Of a stretch of DNA of 35,647 bases, positions 29,643 through 35,647 are shown one piece after another. The stretch comes from Acidobacteria bacterium 13_1_40CM_65_14. GTDB lineage: Bacteria; Acidobacteriota; Vicinamibacteria; Vicinamibacterales; CAVVIG01. Below the pieces are notes generated by a model. That model saw only the letters and a list, made by a program, of their open reading frames with translations, made no database searches and was not told where the DNA came from. The translations under genes and the position numbers were made by a program. The stretch covers positions 1 to 35,647 of the forward strand of contig MNEX01000231.1 of assembly GCA_001917905.1 (NCBI GenBank), read 5' to 3'. Position 1 is the first letter of the stretch. The number at the start of each line of letters is the position of its first letter.

Positions 29643-31340
29643 ATGCGCCGCATCTTTGGCCTGACGCTGCTCGTCGCGCTCGCGCTCACCATCACCGCTC
29701 GGGTCGGCGGTCAGCGAGCGCCTGCGGCCACACCGACATCCCGCGAGCGCGACGCGCGACGCGGGGGAGGTGTCACGGATCAAGCGCGTGGGGGTGGGGC
29801 CCCACGCGCCGGTGAGAAATGGTGGTCGCACGTCGAAGCGCTGGCCAACGACGCCATGGCCGGGCGCATCACCGGCAGCCCCGAGCACAAGCGCGCCGCC
29901 GAGTATGTGGCGACGCATTTCGAGAAGGCCGGACTGGAGGCCGCCGGTGCCGGCGGCGGCTACATTCAGCCGGTCAAATTCAAAACGCGCCGCATCGTCG
30001 AAGCGCAGTCGAGCCTCGCGCTCGTGCGGGACGGCAAGACCGAGCCGCTGTCGTTCGTCGACGCTGCCAACGTCAGCATGCGCGTGGATCCGGCGCCGTC
30101 GGTCGACGCGCCGCTGGTGTTCGTCGGCTACGGGCTGAACGTCCCGGAGCAGAACATCAACGATTTTCAGGGCCTGAATCTGAAGGGCGCGATCGTCGTC
30201 TACATTTCGGCGACGCCGCGCTCGCTGCCGGGTCCGCTGCAGGCGCATTTCGGGTCCGCCGCCGAGCGCTGGAAGATGTACAAGGCGGCGGGCGCGATCG
30301 GCACGGTGAGCATCGCGAATCCGAAGAGCATGGACATCCCATGGGCGCGGTCGACGCTCTCGCGCACGCAGTCCCAGATGGCGCTCGCCGATGCGTCGCT
30401 CGACGAGACGGGCGGCCAGCAGATTTCGGTCGCGATGAATCCCGCGCGGGCGGACACGCTGTTCGCGGGGTCGGGTCATACCTTCGCCGAGCAGCTCGCG
30501 CTGGTCGATGCAGGGAAGCCGGTGCCCGGTTTCGCCCTGCCCTTGCGCCTCAAGGCGACGATCCGCGCCGAGCGCGGCGAGGTGGAATCGCAGAACGTCG
30601 CCGGCATCCTCCGCGGATCCGATCCGAAGCGGCGCGACGAGTTCGTCGTGCTGTCGGCGCACCTGGATCATCTCGGGGTCGCGGAACCGCCGATCAACGG
30701 CGATCGCGTGTACAACGGCGCAATGGACAACGCCTCGGGCGTCGCGGCGCTCATCGAAATCGCGGCGCGGCTGCATGACGCTGGGACGAAGCCCGCGCGT
30801 TCGATCCTCTTCGTCGCGGTCACCGGAGAAGAAAAGGGATTGCTCGGCTCGCGGTACTTCGCGTCGCACCCGACCGTCCGCCGTAGCGCGATTGTCGCCA
30901 ACGTCAACACCGACATGTTCCTCCCGCTCTTTCCGCTGAAGACGCTGATGGTCCTCGGTCTCGACGAGTCGGATCTCGGTCAGGACATCCGTGCGGTGGC
31001 GAAGGATGAAGGGGTCGCCGTGCAGACGGATCCTGAACCGCAGCGCAACCGCTTCGTCCGCAGCGATCAGTACAGCTTCATCCGCGAAGGGATTCCGGCG
31101 CTCGCGATGAAGGTCGGGTACGAGGAGCACTCACCGGAAGCGGACATCGCGCGCAAGTGGACCGCGGAGCGCTACCACGCCGTGTCGGACGATCTCAATC
31201 AACCGGTCGATCTCTCTGCCGGCGACAAGTACATCGACATCGTCCGCGCCCTCGCCGTCCGCATCGCGAACCGGACCGACCGTCCGCGCTGGAACGAGTC
31301 GAGCTTCTTCAAACGCTTCGCGAAGGGCGCGACGCACTAG
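29643..31340 (+). CDS. Secreted M28-family zinc aminopeptidase with PA-like domain
   Basis: 565 residues from ATG 29643. Signal peptide (RIFGLTLLVALALTITARVG). A linker (about residues 41-58, GGGVTDQARGGGAPRAG) is partly encoded by a GC-rich repeat. A PA-like insert (VFVGYGLNVPEQNINDF, KGAIVVYISATPRSLPG) precedes the catalytic domain: H in VLSAHLDHLGV, D in NGAMDNASGVAAL, E-E in VTGEEKGLLGSRYF, D in NVNTDM, and a late H in YEEHSPEADI or RYHAVSDD. It removes N-terminal residues from peptides, probably in the periplasm together with the S9, M24 and M1 enzymes nearby. Confidence 0.88.
   Translation: MRRIFGLTLLVALALTITARVGGQRAPAATPTSRERDARRGGGVTDQARGGGAPRAGEKWWSHVEALANDAMAGRITGSPEHKRAAEYVATHFEKAGLEAAGAGGGYIQPVKFKTRRIVEAQSSLALVRDGKTEPLSFVDAANVSMRVDPAPSVDAPLVFVGYGLNVPEQNINDFQGLNLKGAIVVYISATPRSLPGPLQAHFGSAAERWKMYKAAGAIGTVSIANPKSMDIPWARSTLSRTQSQMALADASLDETGGQQISVAMNPARADTLFAGSGHTFAEQLALVDAGKPVPGFALPLRLKATIRAERGEVESQNVAGILRGSDPKRRDEFVVLSAHLDHLGVAEPPINGDRVYNGAMDNASGVAALIEIAARLHDAGTKPARSILFVAVTGEEKGLLGSRYFASHPTVRRSAIVANVNTDMFLPLFPLKTLMVLGLDESDLGQDIRAVAKDEGVAVQTDPEPQRNRFVRSDQYSFIREGIPALAMKVGYEEHSPEADIARKWTAERYHAVSDDLNQPVDLSAGDKYIDIVRALAVRIANRTDRPRWNESSFFKRFAKGATH
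29784..29812. repeat. GC-rich repeat core inside the M28 gene
   Basis: gcgtgggggtggggccccac at 29789-29808 with flanking gcgccggtgag. Resembles the inverted orientation of the gcgc...ggggccccac...gcgc core. Read in frame as RGGGAPRAG in the linker after the signal peptide. Confidence 0.6.
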
Positions 31341-31503
31341 AACCTGTCTCATCACTGTAGCGCGGACCGTCCTACAGTTGTGAAACGGAACACCCATGAG
31401 TGTCGACATATCGAGTGACGTCTTGATCGAATCTCCGCCGTCCAAGGTGTCCGCCTACGCCCTCCGACCCGGATAACGCAGTAGTAGGAAGCCGCGTCGC
31501 GGT

Positions 31504-31509
31504 TAGAAT
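31504..31509 (+). promoter_or_regulatory. TAGAAT -10-like hexamer before the kinase gene
   Basis: TAGAAT is followed by 12 nt and ATG 31522. Third plus-strand case of this hexamer close to a start in this window. The spacer 31341-31521 shows nothing else recognisable. Confidence 0.4.
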
Positions 31510-31521
31510 GCACGCTGCCGC

Positions 31522-34278
31522 ATGCCGTTCGAAGCAGGCACGCGTCTCGGTCCGTATGAAATCATCGCCCCGCTCGGCGCGGGCGGCATGGGCGAGGTCT
31601 ACCGCGCGCGCGACACCCGGCTCGATCGCACGGTCGCCATCAAGGTGCTCACCGGTGCGCTCGCGGCTGATTCGGAATCGCGGCGGCGCTTCGAGCACGA
31701 AGCACGCGCGATTGCCGCGCTGAACGATCCGCACATCTGCACCATCCACGACGTCGGCCGGCACGGAGAGCTCGATTACCTGGTGCTCGAGTATCTCGAA
31801 GGCGAGACGCTCGCGGACCGGTTGCGCCGATCGCCGGGGCTTCCGGTCCTTCCGATCAATGACGCGCTGGCGATTGCGATCCAGATCGGCGACGCGCTCG
31901 ACCGCGCGCACCGCGCCGGCATCGTCCATCGTGATCTGAAGCCGGGCAACGTCTTCCTGTGCTCGCGGGGCCCCACCCCCGCTCGCGCGCGCTCGGCGGC
32001 TGACGCGCCTCGCGCGAGCCGCGGGCGCTATGCTGGCGAAGACGTCACCGCGAAGCTGCTCGACTTCGGACTGGCCGCGCGGACGACCGTCGCCCGTCCG
32101 CAGGCGTCGTTGGTGGCGACGATGGCGCCGTCGCTCGCGGCGACGCAACCGCCGACCACGCCAGTGACGAGCGGCTTCAGCGGCACCATGCAGTACATGG
32201 CGCCCGAGCAGCTCGATGGCGACACGGGCGATCACCGCACCGACATCTTCGCCTTCGGCTGCGTGCTCTACGAGATGCTCGCGGGACGGAAGGCGTTCGA
32301 GGGCGCCAGCGCCGTCACGGTGATTGCCGCGATCATGAGCAGCGAGCCGCCGCCGATCGCCGCGCTTCAATCGGCGCATCCGCTGCTCGACCACGTGTTG
32401 AGGCGCTGCCTCGAGAAGGATCGCGAGCGGCGCTGGCAGAGCATCCGCGATGTCGCCGCCGAGCTGCGCTGGATTGCAAGTCAGCCGGCGACCGCACCAG
32501 TTTCGCCGTTGCCGCGCCGACGCCTTACCGGCTGGCAGTGGCTCGCGGCAGCTCTCACGGCCGTCGTGGTGGTCGTCGTCGTCGTTCCGTTGATGCTGAT
32601 CGCCGGTTTGCGGTTGGTGGGAGAGACGGAAACCCCCGACCTTCGTGCGCTGCAGCTTCAACTCGTGACGGCGCCCACCGACGATCCGTCGATGGCGTTG
32701 TCAGCGGACGGCACACAGATCGCCTTCGTCGCGAACAAGGATCGCGTTCCTGTGCTATGGGTCCGCTCGCTCGACGCCCTCGAGAATCGTGCGCTGCCTG
32801 GCACCGAAGGCGCCAGCGCTCCGTTCTGGTCGCCGGACGACCGTACCATCGGGTTCTTCGCGGACGGCAAGCTGAAGCGAATCGACGTCGCCGGTGGCAT
32901 GCCGCTGGTGGTCGCTGACGTGCCAAACGCCCGCGGCGGCACGTGGAACCGCGACGGCGTCATCCTGTTCGTGGCCGGCGTCACCGGTCCAATCAAGCGC
33001 GTGCCGGCGCGGGGCGGAGCAGTGGAAACCGTGACGCAGGTGAATACCGGCAGTGGCCCCGCTCATCGCCTGCCGCAATTCCTGCCCGACGGCAAACGAT
33101 TCCTGTTCTCGTCGGCGCTCGGCACCGCGGACACCAACGGCGTCTATCTCGGCTCGCTCGACAAGACGCCGCCGGTGCGCGTGGTGCCGGACGACACCGG
33201 TGGCCGCTTCGCCGCGCCCGACAAGCTGCTGACGATCAGGCAAGGGGCGCTGCAGTCGTACAGCTTCAACGCCGCGGCGGGCACGGTGAAGGGTGAACCG
33301 GTCGTCATCGCGCAGGGCTTTTCCGGCGCCGCCGCGACCGGCGCGTTCGCCACCTCCGACACCGGCGTGCTCGCGTACCGTGCGAGTACCGCGCAGCGCC
33401 GGCAGCTGGTGTGGGTCGATCGAAAGGGCGTCGTGCTGCGCGCGATTGGCGAGCCGGATACCGATTTCATTGCGTCGCCGGAGCTGAGCCCTGACGGGCA
33501 GTCGGCTGTCGTGTTTCTTCAGCACACCGGCGACAACGACATCTGGGTGATCGAGCTCGCGCGCAACCTGGCGCGTCGCATCACCGACGGCCCGCCGGCC
33601 GACGCGCATCCGCTCTGGGATCCCGACGGCCAGCACGTCGTCTTCTCTTCGCGGCGATTCGGCGGCGGTGGTCCGGCGCGGCAGGCGTTGAGCGGCGGGA
33701 AGGCGGAACCGCTGTTCGCGAGCGCCGAGAACGGTCTGCCTCTGTCGTGGACGCGCGATCGGCAGTTCATCCTGATCCGCCGCGACGGCGCAAGCGGCTC
33801 GGACCTGGTTGCCGTGGCGACTGGGGGCGAGCGGCGAGAGGTCGTCGTCGCGCAGTCGCAGTCCGACGAGACGGAAGGACAGTTCTCGCCAGACGGACGA
33901 TGGGTGGCATTCGTTTCCAACGAAAGCGGCCGCCCGGAAGTGTTCGTCCAGTCGTTCCCCGAAGGGCGGGCGCGAACGCAGGTGTCAACCGCCGGCGGTA
34001 CGCAGGTCCGCTGGTCAGGTGACGGGAAAGAGATCTTTTACGTGGCGCCGGACGGCACGATGACGGCGGTGTCGATCGCGTTCGGCGGCGCGACGCCGGA
34101 TGTCAAACTGCCGAAGCCCCTGTTTCAGACGCACCTTGCCACCGGCATCAACGTCCTCGGCATCAAGCCGCAGTACGCGGTGTCTCGTGACGGACGGTTC
34201 CTGCTCAACACCGCCATCGAAAGCGCCAGCGCGCCGATCGTCGTGTCGGTGAACTGGATGAAGAAGCTGGCGAAGTAA
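31522..34278 (+). CDS. Ser/Thr protein kinase fused to a TolB/WD40-like propeller
   Basis: 918 residues. Kinase domain ~11-330: GAGGMGEVY loop, VAIK lysine K41, alpha-C E60, catalytic loop HRDLKPGN (136-143), DFGLA (181-185), GTMQYMAPEQ, and DIFAFGCVLYEML. TM helix ~340-362 (LTAVVVVVVVVPLMLIAGL). Then a six-bladed propeller ~375-915 with blades such as LSADGTQIAFVANKD, ELSPDGQSAVVF, and FSPDGRWVAFVSNESGRPEV. The type is very common in Acidobacteria. Between the catalytic Asn143 and DFG there are about 37 residues instead of ~14; the extra segment (~147-172) is encoded by a GC-rich repeat. Activity is therefore uncertain. The propeller would be outside the membrane, sensing a ligand. Confidence 0.88.
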   Translation: MPFEAGTRLGPYEIIAPLGAGGMGEVYRARDTRLDRTVAIKVLTGALAADSESRRRFEHEARAIAALNDPHICTIHDVGRHGELDYLVLEYLEGETLADRLRRSPGLPVLPINDALAIAIQIGDALDRAHRAGIVHRDLKPGNVFLCSRGPTPARARSAADAPRASRGRYAGEDVTAKLLDFGLAARTTVARPQASLVATMAPSLAATQPPTTPVTSGFSGTMQYMAPEQLDGDTGDHRTDIFAFGCVLYEMLAGRKAFEGASAVTVIAAIMSSEPPPIAALQSAHPLLDHVLRRCLEKDRERRWQSIRDVAAELRWIASQPATAPVSPLPRRRLTGWQWLAAALTAVVVVVVVVPLMLIAGLRLVGETETPDLRALQLQLVTAPTDDPSMALSADGTQIAFVANKDRVPVLWVRSLDALENRALPGTEGASAPFWSPDDRTIGFFADGKLKRIDVAGGMPLVVADVPNARGGTWNRDGVILFVAGVTGPIKRVPARGGAVETVTQVNTGSGPAHRLPQFLPDGKRFLFSSALGTADTNGVYLGSLDKTPPVRVVPDDTGGRFAAPDKLLTIRQGALQSYSFNAAAGTVKGEPVVIAQGFSGAAATGAFATSDTGVLAYRASTAQRRQLVWVDRKGVVLRAIGEPDTDFIASPELSPDGQSAVVFLQHTGDNDIWVIELARNLARRITDGPPADAHPLWDPDGQHVVFSSRRFGGGGPARQALSGGKAEPLFASAENGLPLSWTRDRQFILIRRDGASGSDLVAVATGGERREVVVAQSQSDETEGQFSPDGRWVAFVSNESGRPEVFVQSFPEGRARTQVSTAGGTQVRWSGDGKEIFYVAPDGTMTAVSIAFGGATPDVKLPKPLFQTHLATGINVLGIKPQYAVSRDGRFLLNTAIESASAPIVVSVNWMKKLAK
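31960..32036. repeat. GC-rich dispersed repeat inserted in the kinase catalytic loop
   Basis: gctcgcggggccccaccccc at 31962-31981, then gctcgcgcgcgctcggcggc and a gccgcgggcgctatgctgg end. Same family and order of parts as at 28630-28728. Read in frame as SRGPTPARARSAADAPRASR between the HRD and DFG motifs. Confidence 0.85.
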
Positions 34279-34281
34279 CAG

Positions 34282-35647
34282 GTGAGTACGGGAGCACCGC
34301 AGGGTCCGACACCGTCGGTTCCCGGAGCCGGGGTCCCAGAGTCGCTGGCGAAAGAACGCGCGGCCCGGATCGCCGACCTTCGGTATGCCCTGTCGTTCAC
34401 GATCCCGGCGGACCGGACGGAACGGGTCGCGGGGCACGCAACGATCACGTTCACGCTGCGCGATGCTGGCGCGCCCCTGGCGCTCGATTTTGAGCCCAAT
34501 GGGATGGGCGCCCTGAACGCTCTTTACAGGGTCGACGCCGGAAGCTCGCCACTCGAGGCCGGGCTGATCAACGGGCACATCATCCTCCCAGCCTCCGCGC
34601 TCCGGACCGGGACGAACACGATCTCGATCGACTTCGACGCCGGCGATGTGCCGCTCAACCGGAGCGACGACTTCATCTACACGATCTTCGTCCCGGCCCG
34701 GGCCCGTGAGGCCTTCCCCTGTTTCGATCAGCCGGACCTCAAAGCGCGGTGGACGCTCGCCCTCGACGTGCCCACCGGATGGGAAACGATTGCGAACGGA
34801 GCCGAAACCACGCGAGCCTCGAGCGGTGGCCGCACGCGGCTCACCTTCGCCGAAACGGCTCCCCTCTCCACGTATCTCTTCGCGTTCGCCGCCGGCAAGT
34901 TCTTTGTCGAGCGGGCTGAGCGCAACGGCCGCACCTTCCGAATGCTCCATCGTGAAACCGACGCGCAGAAAGTGTGCCGCAACCGCGACACGATCTTCGA
35001 CCTGCACGCGGCGGCGCTCGACTGGCTCGAACGCTACACCGGCATCCTGTATCCGTTTGGCAAATTCGATTTTTTCCTCGCGCCGGCGTTCCAGTTCGGC
35101 GGCATGGAACATCCGGGAGCGGTTTTCTACAACGCCGCCGTTCTCCTGCTCGACGAGTCCGCCACGCAGCATGACGAGCTCGACCGCGCAAGCTTGATCT
35201 CGCACGAAACGTCGCACATGTGGTTCGGCGGCCTCGTCACCATGACGTGGTTCACCGATGTGTGGATGAAAGAGGTCTTCGCGAACGTCATGGCGGCGAA
35301 GATCGTGAATCCGTCGTTTCCGGACGTGAACCACAACGTGCGGTTCCTGCACGCGCACTATCCGCTCGCCTACGACGTGGACCGGACCGCCGGCACCAAC
35401 GCCATCCGCCAGCCGCTCGACAACCTGCAGGACGCCGGCTCGCTCTACGGCGCCATCATTTATCACAAGGCGCCCATCGTGATGCGCCAGCTCGAGACGC
35501 TCATGGGCATCGACCCGTTCCGCGACGGCGTCCGCGAGTATCTGCGCGCGCACCGTTTCGGCAACGCCTCATGGCCTGATCTCATCGCGCTGCTCGACGC
35601 GCGCACACCGGCAGACCTCGCCGCGTGGAGCCACGTCTGGGTCGAAG
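34282..35647 (+). CDS. M1-family aminopeptidase, C-terminus off the right edge
   Basis: The frame opens at GTG 34282 and is uninterrupted to the last base (455 codons). N-terminal domain: SLAKERAARIADLRYALSF, FPCFDQPDLKARWTLALDVP. The catalytic domain has the exopeptidase motif GGMEHPGA (273-280; GxMEN type with His for Asn) and the zinc motif HETSH at 308-312 in SHETSHMWFGGLV, with KEVFANVMA carrying the third ligand. It frees N-terminal residues from peptides. A TAA-CAG directly precedes the GTG in the same frame, so no longer start is possible. No signal peptide is seen although relatives often have one. Confidence 0.88.
   Translation, partial: MSTGAPQGPTPSVPGAGVPESLAKERAARIADLRYALSFTIPADRTERVAGHATITFTLRDAGAPLALDFEPNGMGALNALYRVDAGSSPLEAGLINGHIILPASALRTGTNTISIDFDAGDVPLNRSDDFIYTIFVPARAREAFPCFDQPDLKARWTLALDVPTGWETIANGAETTRASSGGRTRLTFAETAPLSTYLFAFAAGKFFVERAERNGRTFRMLHRETDAQKVCRNRDTIFDLHAAALDWLERYTGILYPFGKFDFFLAPAFQFGGMEHPGAVFYNAAVLLLDESATQHDELDRASLISHETSHMWFGGLVTMTWFTDVWMKEVFANVMAAKIVNPSFPDVNHNVRFLHAHYPLAYDVDRTAGTNAIRQPLDNLQDAGSLYGAIIYHKAPIVMRQLETLMGIDPFRDGVREYLRAHRFGNASWPDLIALLDARTPADLAAWSHVWVE

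Noticed and set aside
29601-31130. A 509-codon minus-strand frame opposite the M28 peptidase
   Set aside because: Arg/His-rich composition with no recognisable motif; the plus strand has all zinc ligands of M28.
1-35647. Search by eye for tRNA, rRNA, transposase and phage genes
   Set aside because: None recognised. This was a reading by eye; a dedicated scan could still find a small RNA gene.

Overview
The window is GC-rich and densely coded. Its gene content and its many short dispersed repeats point to an Acidobacteriota genome, probably a soil member of the Vicinamibacteria. The pointers are TonB-type receptors with a carboxypeptidase-regulatory domain, a Ser/Thr kinase fused to a TolB-like propeller, many secreted metallopeptidases, and in-frame palindromes reading VRLKPDTT. 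This is an inference from family knowledge, not a database match. No rRNA, tRNA, CRISPR array, transposase or phage gene was seen.

Layout. (1) 1-6.4 kb: a GINT1-like protein cut by the left edge diverges from a two-domain glycosyltransferase; a TonB-dependent-receptor-like outer-membrane protein and a TPR protein follow. (2) 6.5-10.2 kb, minus strand: a phosphonate cassette of PEP-mutase fused to a nucleotidyltransferase, the two phosphonopyruvate decarboxylase subunits, and a second nucleotidyltransferase. (3) 10.4-16.8 kb: a bacterial ceramide cassette of a PAP2-family membrane enzyme, a GNAT-type ceramide synthase, a CerR-like reductase, a serine palmitoyltransferase-like enzyme, a fatty acyl-AMP ligase and an acyl carrier protein. 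(4) 16.9-25.2 kb: a TPR/gluzincin peptidase, a sensor histidine kinase, a Tat-exported GH99-like protein, an FAD-linked dehydrogenase, an M24 peptidase and a TraB/GumN protein. (5) 25.2-35.6 kb: a repeat-rich spacer, an alpha/beta hydrolase behind a structured leader, an S9 peptidase, an FG-GAP protein, an M28 peptidase, a kinase-propeller protein and an M1 aminopeptidase cut by the right edge.

Main idea. Regions 2 and 3 adjoin and together encode the ceramide backbone and an activated C-P headgroup precursor. They suggest a sphingophosphonolipid pathway, with the PAP2 protein as candidate headgroup enzyme and the left-hand glycosyltransferases as possible glycolipid or glycan partners. The enzymes are recognised by family; the joint product is inference. 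No aminotransferase and no CDP-alcohol phosphatidyltransferase was found in the window.

Second theme. At least eight families of short repeats lie in spacers and also in frame inside genes. One GC-rich family ends directly before several start codons and is also inserted between the HRD and DFG motifs of the kinase.
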